Shown here: piece after piece, positions 1 to 8,398 of the stretch
Position numbering within the stretch: position 1 is the first letter of the stretch
Layout: the number at the start of each line of letters is the position of its first letter
From: Paenibacillus sp. Soil787
GTDB lineage: Bacteria; Bacillota; Bacilli; Paenibacillales; NBRC-103111
Direction: 5' to 3'
Length of the DNA stretch: 64,000 bases
Assembly: GCF_001429545.1 (NCBI RefSeq)
Contig: NZ_LMSP01000018.1
Location: 1-64,000 of the forward strand
Position numbers and translations under genes: made by a program
Notes under the pieces: generated by a model
What the model saw: the letters and a program-made list of their open reading frames with translations, nothing else
The model's database searches: none
What the model was told of the DNA's origin: nothing

Positions 1-360
1 CTATTAAGGGCATTGACCCGTTGCAACCCCATCGTACAGGAGACGCTCCTTTTATTTCAAAGGCCAAATATTAGCGTCTACAGGAATGTTCTTATTTGGC
101 AGATTGAGCTTAACAGCAAATTCGGTGAGCAGCCCACATTTTCAGCAGTAATGTGGAGATTTGATGCACAAAATGCATGATAACTCTTCAAATCATCAGA
201 AAATAAATGATTATTTGCTGCACTTTTTGCAGCTTTCTGCGAAATCTAACGCATTTCCATACTATCCCCCCTCTGCCAAAGCTTGGTGCTGCCTAACTGA
301 GGCTAGAAAGGGAATATAGAATACAGTTAGAATCAACCCCAGCATAGGAGGAAGCTCGCT
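1..360. other. Leader region upstream of the cytochrome c gene
   Basis: No convincing coding frame is visible. The stretch ends with an AGGAGG ribosome binding site at about 347-352, eight bases before the cytochrome ATG. I see no clear sigma-A promoter or known RNA element, and the gene that precedes the window is not visible. Confidence 0.5.
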
Positions 361-768
361 ATGGAACAAAACAAAAAGGCTTGCGCTCGCGCAAGCCTGA
401 ATAAAAATCTGATAGGCGCGCTCGCCATCGCACCGATGGTTCTAACGCTAGCCGCGTGCGGCGGCGGTACTTCGGGCGGCAGTGCCGCCACGAAGACACC
501 GGCCGCTACCGCGGCAGCCGAGAGCAACCCTGCTTTCGTGAAGGCGCAGGAGCTCTTCACAACGAACAAGTGCATCAGCTGCCACGGCGTTGATCTTGCC
601 GGCAAAGTCGGCCCTAAGACGAATTTGCAAAAGGTTGGCAGCAGACTGAGCAGCGAGCAAATCGCGAACAAGATCAAGAATGGCGGAGGCGGAATGCCCG
701 TCTATAAAACCACGATTTCCGAGGAGGAAATCGGACTTTTATCCGAGTGGCTCAATTCGAAGAAGTAA
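361..768 (+). CDS. Membrane-anchored mono-haem cytochrome c (lipoprotein)
   Basis: A 135-residue small c-type cytochrome that would carry electrons on the outer face of the membrane, as the lipid-anchored cytochromes c-550/c-551 of Bacillus do. A signal peptide ends in the lipobox LAAC with Cys33 as the lipidation site. A flexible Gly/Ala/Thr linker follows, then the haem motif CISCH at residues 71-75 and a GGMP segment near residue 112 that supplies the probable axial Met. An AGGAGG site lies directly upstream, which fixes the start. It converges on acpS with only 8 bp between the stops. Family assignment is firm; the redox partner is unknown. Confidence 0.93.
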   Translation: MEQNKKACARASLNKNLIGALAIAPMVLTLAACGGGTSGGSAATKTPAATAAAESNPAFVKAQELFTTNKCISCHGVDLAGKVGPKTNLQKVGSRLSSEQIANKIKNGGGGMPVYKTTISEEEIGLLSEWLNSKK

Positions 769-776
769 CCGCCGCT

Positions 777-1163
777 TTAGAGCTTTTCCACGATTGCATA
801 GGCGGCAGCCATCGATTCCGTATGTGTAATGCTAATATGGATGCGGTGGCTGCCTACTAAGCCTGCCCGCAGCAGCGCTGCCTCGTTTACACGGCATACC
901 GGTTTGCCAAGTTCATCCGGCAGCACCTCGACGTCTTGAAAGCCAATTTGCTTACCTATGCCGCAGCCAATCGCTTTGACAATGGCCTCCTTTGCAGCAA
1001 AACGCCCTGAAGCAAACTCAGCAAGTCGGCCACGCCGTCTCTGTGCCAACTCTCTCTCCTGAGGCGTCAAAATCCGTTCAAGAAACCTTTCGCCCGTAGA
1101 ACCCTCTAACATTTTGCGAAGCCGTGCAATTTCAACCAAATCCGTTCCGACTCCAATAATCAT
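777..1163 (-). CDS. acpS: Holo-[acyl-carrier-protein] synthase
   Basis: Transfers 4'-phosphopantetheine from CoA to a serine of acyl carrier protein, activating it for fatty acid synthesis in the cytoplasm. The 128-residue protein starts with IIGVGTDLVEIARL, whose Asp is a Mg ligand in the family, and carries GRFAAKEAIVKAIG around residues 50-65, the second signature with the catalytic Glu-Lys. I chose the internal ATG at 1163 because the protein then has the usual family length and start, and a GGTTCAGGTG site precedes it. The longer frame to 1232 adds 23 residues without similarity. It looks monocistronic. Confidence 0.95.
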   Translation of the reverse strand: MIIGVGTDLVEIARLRKMLEGSTGERFLERILTPQERELAQRRRGRLAEFASGRFAAKEAIVKAIGCGIGKQIGFQDVEVLPDELGKPVCRVNEAALLRAGLVGSHRIHISITHTESMAAAYAIVEKL

Positions 1164-1440
1164 AGACACCTGAACCCCACTTTTCTTGCAACGTTGTGCG
1201 TACAATTTACATGATTCCTTGCTTGCGGTCAAGGGGGAGGAAGCGCTCGTCTACACTTGCCCCTAGTCTATCCTTGTTCATTCTTATGGATGTGAATTGG
1301 ACCATTTTGTTCTCCCCAGCTCTTCATGTCTCCCCCAACGCTTACTTCGAGGTAAGTAAGTTACACTATTTTCAGCTCTTCTGCCGATCTTTGACTAGGG
1401 GTATACTGGGTATAGATTAAAAGCTGGGAGGCCAAACATA

Positions 1441-2418
1441 ATGAGAATCATGCCACTAGAGAAACGTGGAATATCGAATAGCCGAGTCGTCTATGGATGT
1501 ATGGGAATTGGCGGGGAATGGAATTCGACTCCTTATTCGAAAGAAGATTACATCATCGCTGAAAAAGCTGTAGAAGCTGCATTGTCCATTGGCATTACGA
1601 TGTTCGATCATGCTGATATTTATAAAAAAGGCAAATCCGAGTCTATTTTCGGAGAAATCCTCAAAAAAAGACCTGATCTGCGCGACCAAATCATTCTGCA
1701 ATCCAAATGTGGCATTCGCCCTGGTGATGGCGTGCTTCCAACTCGCTTTGACTTCTCCAAAAGCCATATCATAAGCTCAGTTGATGGAATTCTTCAGCGT
1801 CTTGGCGTGGAACATCTGGATATTCTCTTGCTGCATCGTCCAGATCCGCTTATGGAACCTGAAGAGATTGCAGAAGCTTTCAATCAATTGCGATCAGCTG
1901 GAAAAGTGCGTCATTTCGGTGTATCCAACATGTCTTCCGCACAAATTCGTTTCATTCAAAATTCACTGCCAGAACCGATCGTTGTGAACCAATTGGAAAT
2001 GAGCTTAGCCCGTCTAGACTGGTTGGATCAAGGTATTTCAGTCAACCAGAAAGCTGGCTTGGACACCAACTTCGCAGACGGCATCATGGAGCATTGCCAA
2101 ATGCAAGACATTCAAATCCAGGCTTGGGGCCCTCTTGCCAATGGAAAGTTCTCTGGCAGCAGTCTCGATGATGCACCTGAAATCGTGAGACAAACAACGG
2201 CTCTCGTACAGAAACTAGCCGACCAATATGAAACCAAACCGGAATCCATCGTGCTAGGATGGCTCATGAAGCACCCAGCTCGCATTCAACCTGTCATCGG
2301 TACGTCTTCCGCAGAACGCATTGTCGCTTGCAAAGACGCCGTGAGAATAGCCGAATCCCTGACTCGCGAAGAGTGGTACACCCTCTATACCAGCTCCCGC
2401 GGCAAACAGATGCCATAG
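1441..2418 (+). CDS. Aldo-keto reductase
   Basis: NADPH-dependent cytosolic oxidoreductase of the AKR superfamily, 325 residues, of the YdhF-like type. The catalytic tetrad is readable: Asp56 (FDHADIY), Tyr61, Lys89 (QSKCG) and His132 (LLHRPD). GVSNMSS near residue 161 and the C-terminal PVIGTSSAERI nucleotide-binding segment are also typical. A GGGAGG site lies 9-10 bases upstream of the ATG. The gene stands alone, facing nadE across a strong terminator. The substrate cannot be told from the sequence. Confidence 0.92.
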   Translation: MRIMPLEKRGISNSRVVYGCMGIGGEWNSTPYSKEDYIIAEKAVEAALSIGITMFDHADIYKKGKSESIFGEILKKRPDLRDQIILQSKCGIRPGDGVLPTRFDFSKSHIISSVDGILQRLGVEHLDILLLHRPDPLMEPEEIAEAFNQLRSAGKVRHFGVSNMSSAQIRFIQNSLPEPIVVNQLEMSLARLDWLDQGISVNQKAGLDTNFADGIMEHCQMQDIQIQAWGPLANGKFSGSSLDDAPEIVRQTTALVQKLADQYETKPESIVLGWLMKHPARIQPVIGTSSAERIVACKDAVRIAESLTREEWYTLYTSSRGKQMP

Positions 2419-2430
2419 ACGTAATTCACT

Positions 2431-2465
2431 AACACCCCCCGGCCTCTTTTGGCCGGGGGGTGTTT
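2431..2465. terminator. Bidirectional intrinsic terminator
   Basis: A 13-bp GC-rich stem (ACACCCCCCGGCC / GGCCGGGGGGTGT) with a T-rich loop lies between the convergent aldo-keto reductase and nadE genes and is followed by TTTT on the plus strand. It can serve both. Confidence 0.93.
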
Positions 2466-2482
2466 TATGTCTTCGCGAAACT

Positions 2483-3292
2483 CTATACACCCGGAATCGG
2501 GATGCGTTTATGCTCCGTTTTCAAATATTGCTTCTCCAGCTTCTCCTGCACAGCGGGATCAATTTGCTTGCCTTCGAGGTAGTCACTGTTATCTCCGTAT
2601 GTAATACCCAGCTCGTTCTCGTCCGTCTGTCCGTCCCAGAGTCCGGCTGTCGGGGCTTTATCCAGCACGCTTTGCGGTACGCCAAGCTTCGATGCAAGTG
2701 AACGCACTTGACGCTTGTTCAGCGTGCTCAACGGCGTAATGTCGACCGCACCGTCGCCATATTTGGTGAAGAAGCCCGTGATTGCTTCAGATGCATGGTC
2801 TGTCCCTACAACAATCAGACCAAGTTCAAAAGCAAGTGCATACTGCATAACCATGCGTGTCCGCGCTTTGATGTTGCCTTTGCCGCCACGGCTTACATGC
2901 TGGTGGACGCCGATATGCTTGAGACCATACTCGACTTCAATGGCCATTTCGTCGACGGCTTCTTCAATATTATTTTCGATTTGATATTTCAAATCGAAGG
3001 CTTTGGCCACCGCGTAGCTGTCCTCGATATCCACTTGCTGACCGTATGGCTGAAACACACCAACGGTTTTGTACTCTTTGCCCTTCTCGGCCGTCAGCTC
3101 GTCCGTCGCTTGCTTGCACAATCCCGTAGCCACTGCGCTGTCGATACCGCCGCTGATAGCAATCAGCAGGCCGTTTGCATTCGCACCCAATACATAGTTT
3201 TTCAGAAAGTCCACACGTTTGCGGATTTCTTCATCCACATCAATCTCCGGCTTAACGCCGAGCTTCGCGATAATTTCTGTTTGCAAACTCAT
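2483..3292 (-). CDS. nadE: NAD+ synthetase (ammonia-dependent)
   Basis: Makes NAD+ from deamido-NAD+, ATP and ammonia, the last step of NAD biosynthesis. The 269-residue protein has the PP-loop motif SGGIDS at about residues 47-52, the VGTDHASEAITGFFTKYGDG substrate-binding segment, and the C-terminal KRIPIPGV. There is no glutaminase domain, so it is the short ammonia-using form usual in Bacillales. The ATG at 3292 follows AAAGGTGGAG; an upstream in-frame GTG at 3304 lies inside that site and is less likely. Confidence 0.95.
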   Translation of the reverse strand: MSLQTEIIAKLGVKPEIDVDEEIRKRVDFLKNYVLGANANGLLIAISGGIDSAVATGLCKQATDELTAEKGKEYKTVGVFQPYGQQVDIEDSYAVAKAFDLKYQIENNIEEAVDEMAIEVEYGLKHIGVHQHVSRGGKGNIKARTRMVMQYALAFELGLIVVGTDHASEAITGFFTKYGDGAVDITPLSTLNKRQVRSLASKLGVPQSVLDKAPTAGLWDGQTDENELGITYGDNSDYLEGKQIDPAVQEKLEKQYLKTEHKRIPIPGV

Positions 3293-3404
3293 GCCTCTCT
3301 CCACCTTTTCTATAGTTTGAAACCATTCGTTCTTTAAGATTTAGTATAGACTTTCATTCTTGAAATTTCAAAGGCAAATCCATCGAACATGGCTCCAAAA
3401 AGCA

Positions 3405-3441
3405 AAAAGGCCCACTTGCAAATACTGCAAGGCGGGCCTTT
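3405..3441 (-). terminator. Intrinsic terminator of the bacilliredoxin gene
   Basis: On the minus strand AAAGGCCCGCCTTGCAG pairs with CTTGCAAGTGGGCCTTT and is followed by TTTTTGCTTTTT. It lies just downstream of the bacilliredoxin stop codon. Confidence 0.85.
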
Positions 3442-3463
3442 CCGAACATATTCATGCTATTTA

Positions 3464-3901
3464 TTATTTGCAGAATTCATTGAAGGCATTAATTAAGTCG
3501 CCAGCAATCATATCCGCGGAGCGGTCTTCGATTTGGTGACGTTGAATGAAGTGTGCGAGCTCACCATTCTTGAATAATGCAATGGATGGGGATGATGGCG
3601 GGTATGGCGCCAAGTATTCGCGGGCTTTCGCTGTTGCATCCTTCTCTTGTCCAGCGAACACTGTGTATGTGTACGTTGGCAGTGTATCGTTTTGAAGTGC
3701 TTTGGCTACACCTGGACGGCATTGGCCGGCTGCGCAACCACAAACAGAATTGACGACTAGCAGCATTGTGCCATCCTTCGATTTTTCAATCGCTTCTTCT
3801 ACTTGCTCTGGTGTAAGAAGCTCTGTAATACCCAGACGAGTCAAATCTTCTCTCATCGGTTTAACCATATCTTTCATGTAAGAATCAAAAGACATTGCCA
3901 T
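3464..3901 (-). CDS. BrxA/BrxB family bacilliredoxin
   Basis: Thiol-disulfide protein that removes bacillithiol from S-bacillithiolated proteins after oxidative stress. The 145-residue product has the family CGC centre in NSVCGCAAGQCRP and the conserved VFAGQEKDATAKAREY and YPPSSPSIALFKNGE segments; the YPPSSPS version is closer to BrxB (YqiW) as I remember it, so I give no symbol. The ATG at 3901 follows AAAGGGGTGG. The frame extends 12 codons further up without a site. A Fur-type inverted repeat lies 40 bp upstream, overlapping the likely promoter. Confidence 0.92.
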   Translation of the reverse strand: MAMSFDSYMKDMVKPMREDLTRLGITELLTPEQVEEAIEKSKDGTMLLVVNSVCGCAAGQCRPGVAKALQNDTLPTYTYTVFAGQEKDATAKAREYLAPYPPSSPSIALFKNGELAHFIQRHQIEDRSADMIAGDLINAFNEFCK

Positions 3902-3941
3902 ATGTGCCACCCCTTTGGATTTATTAGTTACTCTCAAAACG

Positions 3942-3956
3942 TAATCGTTATGATTA
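3942..3956. promoter_or_regulatory. Candidate Fur/PerR/Zur-type box
   Basis: TAATCGTTATGATTA is a 7-1-7 inverted repeat with one mismatch, the layout of Fur-superfamily operators. On the minus strand a TATAAT-like hexamer abuts it, so binding would block the bacilliredoxin promoter. Which family member would bind cannot be decided by eye. Confidence 0.45.
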
Positions 3957-4020
3957 TATTATACATCCGATAGCCGTGAAAGCAAAGTCCAATGTCCCAA
4001 AAGAAATAAAGCGAAAGCTT

Positions 4021-4443
4021 TTACGCTTCCGCTTCATCTTCCGCCTTCTTGCTAGAAGCCTGTCCAGGCTCATAAGAAACATCCTTATCCGGATGCGTGA
4101 AAATTCCGCTTTGCGGCAGGATGCCTTTTTCAAAATATTCCCGATTCTCGGCACTTTGGAACCCAACATCCTTAAAAGGATGAACCCATTCATCTCCGGC
4201 CATGACCTCAGGGTCGGTCTCAGCCGTCCACTGCTCTAGCGGGGAATTGTCAGATTCATACTCATGATCACCAATAACGACGCCATGCTCATTCACAAAA
4301 GCTTCTCGCGGGCCGCGCCCCTGCTCAAATTGAGGGAGAAATTCAATCTCGAACGGATCGAGATCGCTTTGGTTCTTATCGCTTTGCTTTTGAATGCTCT
4401 GCACCTGAGCGGATTTGGCCATCTTATTCTTGTCTGGACTCAT
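4021..4443 (-). CDS. DUF3905-like small acidic protein
   Basis: A 140-residue cytosolic protein without signal or membrane segment. The middle, EFLPQFEQGRGPREAF followed by HGVVIGDHEYESDNSPLEQW, agrees with my memory of DUF3905 proteins of Bacillales, which have no assigned function. The C-terminus is Lys/Glu/Ala-rich. Its ATG overlaps the stop of the upstream membrane protein (ATGA), so the two are translationally coupled. A short hairpin with a T-rich tail follows the stop at about 4003-4032. Confidence 0.7.
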   Translation of the reverse strand: MSPDKNKMAKSAQVQSIQKQSDKNQSDLDPFEIEFLPQFEQGRGPREAFVNEHGVVIGDHEYESDNSPLEQWTAETDPEVMAGDEWVHPFKDVGFQSAENREYFEKGILPQSGIFTHPDKDVSYEPGQASSKKAEDEAEA

Positions 4444-5327
4444 GTGGAAGGTCGGTTGGGACCGTCCAGTTTCTTATCAACAAAGCCCTCTTTCCCTGCT
4501 GGTGTTGCGGCTTTCTCTCGCTCTTGGTTTTGCTGTTCTTGCTGGATTTGCGTCTTGGAATCGTTTTGACTCAATACATTCAGCTCCTTTCTGCTAGTAT
4601 TATGTGTCAAAACGGGGAGAAGCATTCCAATGATAAGCATGAATAGGAACAATAGCTGCGCTAAGCTGAGGTACAGCAGTGTCGGTTTAACAGCGGTAAA
4701 AAAGCTGGCCAGCATCCCCGCCGCGCCCCCATACACCAGCGAATACTTGAGCAAAACGCCTTGTCCAAGCGTCTTCTTGCGCGGCTCAATAATATGCTGC
4801 CAAATAAGCAGCGGCACAAGAAACAGCGAGATATAAGCGTGATAAGGATGAAAAAGAGACGCCGTACCCTCAACTCCAATGCCCCAAGGTACCGTTGTAG
4901 GCAATCCATATGTGGGAATCAGTGCACAGAATAGGAAAATAGCAGCCGTTATTCCAATTGAGATAGCATCCAGTACAAGGAACAGAGGAATTCGATGTTT
5001 GCGAATTTGATAGTAGATATAGATACAAGCAATAAACACACCTAATGCAATCTCCGTGCCGGAGCCAGACACCATGATCAGCTTTAATGGATTGTTCCAC
5101 AATAGGGATGGCTGCGTCACAATGATCCCTAGCTTCCAGGTCAACAGAACGATAATAGCACCGTTAAAAATTAGATCCTCAATTGGCTTGGCTATCACGA
5201 TTTGGCTGTCCTTCAGCAAACGCTGCGTGACCCTTCGGATTAGCCATATTCCCAAAGCACAAGCCAGCAGCAGCGCCAGTAATCTTCCTTGCAGTTGAAA
5301 CGGTCCAATCTGTAACACATCAGGCAT
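4440..5327 (-). CDS. Lgt-like polytopic membrane protein
   Basis: An integral membrane protein of about 295 residues with roughly seven hydrophobic segments and a Gln/Glu/Lys-rich cytoplasmic tail. IGPFQLQGRLLALLLA at the N-terminus, YGLPTTVPWGI in the middle and FHPYHAYISLF resemble the matching blocks of prolipoprotein diacylglyceryl transferase. The SFHGG segment of true Lgt enzymes is not visible; its place seems to be taken by VSGSGTEIALG. It may therefore be a catalytically altered paralogue rather than Lgt itself. The start was placed at Met22 of the longest frame (5327), where the Lgt-like similarity begins; GAGAGG precedes it at somewhat long spacing. Confidence 0.65.
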   Translation of the reverse strand: MPDVLQIGPFQLQGRLLALLLACALGIWLIRRVTQRLLKDSQIVIAKPIEDLIFNGAIIVLLTWKLGIIVTQPSLLWNNPLKLIMVSGSGTEIALGVFIACIYIYYQIRKHRIPLFLVLDAISIGITAAIFLFCALIPTYGLPTTVPWGIGVEGTASLFHPYHAYISLFLVPLLIWQHIIEPRKKTLGQGVLLKYSLVYGGAAGMLASFFTAVKPTLLYLSLAQLLFLFMLIIGMLLPVLTHNTSRKELNVLSQNDSKTQIQQEQQNQEREKAATPAGKEGFVDKKLDGPNRPST

Positions 5328-5393
5328 AGTTAACGCCAGCCTCTCTCTTTCGACTATCTTTATCGTAGTCAAAGTAAGAGGTATCTGCAACTG

Positions 5394-6275
5394 TCAAGGA
5401 GACAAGAATTGAAACGTGAATGAGGATTTCTTTAATTTCTCAAAATGAAATCCAGCTGATTGCAGCTTTTTGATCACGATAGGCAGCGCTTCTAAGGTTG
5501 TCGTCTTATAGGTGTTATCGTGCATCAGCACAATAATGCTCTTCTTGCCGCGGCTTGCGCTAAGCACGGAATCGATGATCATTTCCCTTTCTTGCACAGG
5601 GGCAGCCGCATCCGTTGAGCTCACATTCCAGTCGAAATACTGGTAACCCTCCTTTTTCACCACGCTAGCTACCTTACTCATGATACCTCTGCCTCCTGGC
5701 TTCCAGCTCAAGTGATTATTCGACCCACCCGGAAACCGCAAAATATCTGGACGATAACCAACCGTTTCTTCCAAGAGCTGATCCAGCCTACGCACATCCT
5801 TCATGAAAGCTTCAGGCGATTTATAAATACGATTATAGTCATGCGTGTATGTATGATTCCCTAGGGCATGGCCTTCAGCGACGATTTGCTTATAAAGCGC
5901 GCGCCCCACGCTCGTATCCGCACCGACAACAAAAAAAGTAGCGGTGACACCGAATTTTTTTAAAATATGAAGAATCTTGCTCGTACTTTCAGAGGGACCG
6001 TCATCAAAGGTGAGGTACGCAATTTTGCCTGAAAAAGGGATATGTGGAGGTCCCGTGTAGGAATGCTGCGTTTCTACGATTTCATCGTCTACGTAAGTCG
6101 CAGTAGGAGTTGTGGATGTCTTCCCTGTTTCAGTTGTTGCAAATGGCAATGTCTCGATGGATACTGATTTCGGTCCCTTCCCTTTATGTAATTCTGGTGT
6201 CGAGCATCCAATTAAGCTGGATCCACTCAGAAACATCGTTACAACTACACTTGTTATCCGATTCATGCTCCCCAT
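5394..6275 (-). CDS. Polysaccharide deacetylase lipoprotein (NodB domain)
   Basis: Predicted extracytoplasmic carbohydrate esterase family 4 enzyme that removes N-acetyl groups from peptidoglycan or another surface glycan. A signal peptide ends in the lipobox LIGC, then a Thr-rich linker of about 50 residues, then the NodB domain. Its motifs are TFDDGPS (motif 1), GNHTYTHD (motif 2, metal-binding His pair), RFPGGSN (motif 3), WNVSSTDA and VLMHDN. The 6275 ATG has AGGGGGG eight bases upstream; the ATG three codons later is nearly as good. Only 66 bp separate its stop from the upstream Lgt-like gene. Confidence 0.93.
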   Translation of the reverse strand: MGSMNRITSVVVTMFLSGSSLIGCSTPELHKGKGPKSVSIETLPFATTETGKTSTTPTATYVDDEIVETQHSYTGPPHIPFSGKIAYLTFDDGPSESTSKILHILKKFGVTATFFVVGADTSVGRALYKQIVAEGHALGNHTYTHDYNRIYKSPEAFMKDVRRLDQLLEETVGYRPDILRFPGGSNNHLSWKPGGRGIMSKVASVVKKEGYQYFDWNVSSTDAAAPVQEREMIIDSVLSASRGKKSIIVLMHDNTYKTTTLEALPIVIKKLQSAGFHFEKLKKSSFTFQFLSP

Positions 6276-6433
6276 TCCTTGTTCCCCCCTGCCCAATCTG
6301 AAACACTCTTCTTCATCGCGACAGTCGCTCTACTACAATTCGTTCTTATTATGGCTTCCTTTGCTTTCGACATTAAACCCAATATTTCCCGGGAAATTTG
6401 TAGAAGTGCTGTTTTCTTCGTCTAAATAACGCG

Positions 6434-6463
6434 AAAAAGCCCCCAGCAAGGAGAGCTTCTTAT
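6434..6463 (-). terminator. Intrinsic terminator after the sugar-binding protein gene
   Basis: On the minus strand AAGCTCTCC and GGGGGCTT form a short imperfect stem followed by TTTTTCGC, twelve bases beyond the stop codon of the gene at 6475. Confidence 0.6.
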
Positions 6464-6474
6464 TAAAACACTTT

Positions 6475-7455
6475 CTATTTCTCAACGAATGGAAACAGCA
6501 GCTTTTGATTTTCTCTGGTGTACATATTTTCTTTCATAATAACCTCAGAGCCTGTATCTATGGATGCTTTAACTTTCTCCCCATTATAAACCTGAAGTGC
6601 TGTTTTCACCGCTAAATATCCCATGTTAAAAGGTTTTTGCACAACGGTTGCTTGCAGGGTCCCCGCTTCTAAGAATGCAATTTCATTCATCGAGCTGTCG
6701 AAGCCCACCAACTTAATGTTGTGCTCGGGATCCAGCTCTTTCAACGCCCTCGCAGCCCCAATCGTAGAAACTTCATTCAACCCGAAAATACCGCGAATAT
6801 CCGAATGTTCGGCAAGGAGCTGTTTCGTTTGCTCATACGCTTTGTCTTCAGAACCATTACTATATAACGTGTCTAAAATCTGGATGGAAGGATCATTCTT
6901 CAGACTGTCTCGCACCCCATTCTCCCTATCCAGCTGAGTTGTGGATCTTTTGACAAAACTAACAATTGCATAGGTAGCAGGCCCCTGTATATAGCGCCTC
7001 ATCGTTTCCACTGCTTTGCGCCCTGCGGCATAGTTGTCAGTTGCAATCAAACTGGTTGAAACACCGCCTTCGAGACCCGAGTCTACAGTAACTAGCGTTA
7101 TGCCGGAGCCTATCACTCTTTGAGCAACAGGCACCAACCGGTTATAATCCGTTGCCGCCAAAATAATCGCTTTCGGCTTCAATGCGATCGCCTCTTCCAC
7201 CAACTTGATCTGATCATCAATGTTTGATTCGGAAGGCGTACCCATCACTTTAACCTCTGTATTGTACTCTTTGGCCGCCGCAGTCACGCCTTGGTTCAAA
7301 ACCCGCCAAAATTCCACATGAGGATCGATCGTCTTGGGAATGAGGATAAGCGGCCTGTCCTTTGCCTCCATCCCCTTTGAAACGAAGAGATACGCAGTCG
7401 TCATGAGTAGGACCACTATGACTGCAATCGCTACGTAGCTTGCTCTAACTTTCAA
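6475..7455 (-). CDS. Periplasmic-binding-protein-like sugar-binding protein (RbsB/LacI type)
   Basis: A 326-residue type I substrate-binding protein, anchored by one N-terminal membrane segment (about residues 7-25) with no lipobox Cys. Typical points are the KPKAIILAATDYN loop, VTVDSGLEGG, a TDNYAAGRKA hinge, FGLNEVSTIGAARAL and KLVGFDSSMNE. Such anchored proteins usually sense or deliver sugars next to YesM/YesN-type two-component systems, and decayed pieces of that kind of system lie directly upstream (7465-7690). The gene itself is intact. The ligand is unknown. Confidence 0.88.
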   Translation of the reverse strand: MKVRASYVAIAVIVVLLMTTAYLFVSKGMEAKDRPLILIPKTIDPHVEFWRVLNQGVTAAAKEYNTEVKVMGTPSESNIDDQIKLVEEAIALKPKAIILAATDYNRLVPVAQRVIGSGITLVTVDSGLEGGVSTSLIATDNYAAGRKAVETMRRYIQGPATYAIVSFVKRSTTQLDRENGVRDSLKNDPSIQILDTLYSNGSEDKAYEQTKQLLAEHSDIRGIFGLNEVSTIGAARALKELDPEHNIKLVGFDSSMNEIAFLEAGTLQATVVQKPFNMGYLAVKTALQVYNGEKVKASIDTGSEVIMKENMYTRENQKLLFPFVEK

Positions 7456-7464
7456 TTTGACACC

Positions 7465-7690
7465 TCAATTCTCACGGTCGTTATGGACTGGGTGGATGAC
7501 CTGAATACGTACGGGACCGTCGTCCCTCTTCCAGCTTACTCTCAAAGTGCAATCCATAGAGCTTCCGAAATAAAGCTGAATGTGATGATTCAGGAATGAG
7601 CGAGGAGAGATTGAAATCGTTGATGATCGCCTGCTTGGCATAATCAAAATCCTCGTAACCGGTTACAATAATAACTTAAACATCCCGATA
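7465..7690 (-). pseudogene. Remnant of a YesN receiver joined to a YesM-like kinase tail
   Basis: Reading the minus strand, VIIVTGYEDFDYAKQAI matches the end of a response-regulator receiver domain of the YesN type. It passes at once into HIQLYFGSS, then after a frame change YGLHFESKLEEG, then after another VRIQVIHPVHNDREN, which together form the C-terminus of a YesM-like histidine kinase. Two frameshifts and a large internal deletion make this non-functional. The piece sits 9 bp upstream of the sugar-binding gene, as such systems usually do. Confidence 0.6.
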
Positions 7691-7778
7691 AGTCGCGGCA
7701 GTTAGCTCTGGTCACCTCTGGCGAAATCGAATTAAGCTCTATGAGTATTGTACACAGCAGTTATATAAAATAACAATA

Positions 7779-7810
7779 GAGGCTGCCCTTAATGGCACAG
7801 CCTCTTTTTT
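7779..7810. terminator. Hairpin with T-tract
   Basis: GAGGCTG and CAGCCTC enclose a 12-base loop. TTTTTT follows on the plus strand, and a run of A precedes it. The hairpin lies just past the sugar-ABC remnant and was probably its operon terminator. Confidence 0.6.
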
Positions 7811-7811
7811 C

Positions 7812-8004
7812 CTATTCGTAGAGCAGCGGCTTGATGTCAGCAGCATCAATGTTCGTTTTGTCATACCAGTGGAAGCCTATATTGATCGATTTGGGAATTG
7901 TCTCCCCTTTAATCGATTGCCAACTCCAGACGACATTGATGGAGGGCGTGCACACCAGGAAAATGCTTCTCAATTCCTTCCATCCGGACTAGAGCTTCAC
8001 TCAT
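7812..8004 (-). pseudogene. Remnant of a sugar ABC transporter: RbsA start joined to a binding-protein end
   Basis: A good GAGGTGAGGTC site is followed by MSEALVRMEGIEKHFPGV, the start of an RbsA-type ATPase, which stops after 31 residues at 7909. In another frame INVVWSWQSIKGETIPKS and then INIGFHWYDKTNIDAADI follow to a stop at 7812, the typical end of a sugar-binding protein. The sequence therefore looks like a deletion scar that removed most of an RbsA gene and a neighbouring binding-protein gene. Together with the YesMN remnant it marks a lost uptake system. Confidence 0.6.
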
Positions 8005-8165
8005 GACCTCACCTCGTGTTTCGTTTTAGCATTTCGTGCTTATGTGCTAATTCTATCTACTATCCTCTCGAAATAGAGTGGATTTATCTCTGCAAAAAAG
8101 TTGAAAATCTTATGATTTTGAAAACCGTAAACTACCTCAGAAAAAAACCACTTGTTCCGAATAGC

Positions 8166-8348
8166 GTTGTGTTTTGTGCAACAATATGCTGACAATTCCG
8201 CGTGATTCCGGCAATTATTGCAAAAAATGCAACAATTTCAACCAAAAGTAGCTCTATTGGACGAAATAAGGCAAAATTGTTGTAAATCGTACAACATCTA
8301 TGGTTTCCTGAGAAGAAATCCACGAGAATTGTTGTACGTTGTACAACT
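8166..8348. repeat. Four-hairpin intergenic repeat, copy 1
   Basis: Four short inverted repeats of the type GTTGTA-N-TACAAC are spaced 50-60 bp apart over about 183 bp. A second copy with the same spacing and inter-hairpin similarity is at 60331-60512. In hairpin 2 a T-A pair of copy 2 is C-G here, a paired change. No protein-coding frame of interest overlaps it. Confidence 0.7.
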
Positions 8349-8398
8349 TACCATAAAATAAATCAGGAAAAGGGCCGAAATCCTCGGCCTCTAGCCTT

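Noticed and set aside
7465..7647. Open frame upstream of the sugar-binding gene as a real gene
   Set aside because: Its three reading frames each hold part of a kinase or receiver; it is a frameshifted remnant.
8132..8323. 63-codon open frame over the four-hairpin repeat
   Set aside because: It overlaps a structured repeat, has no ribosome site and resembles no protein.
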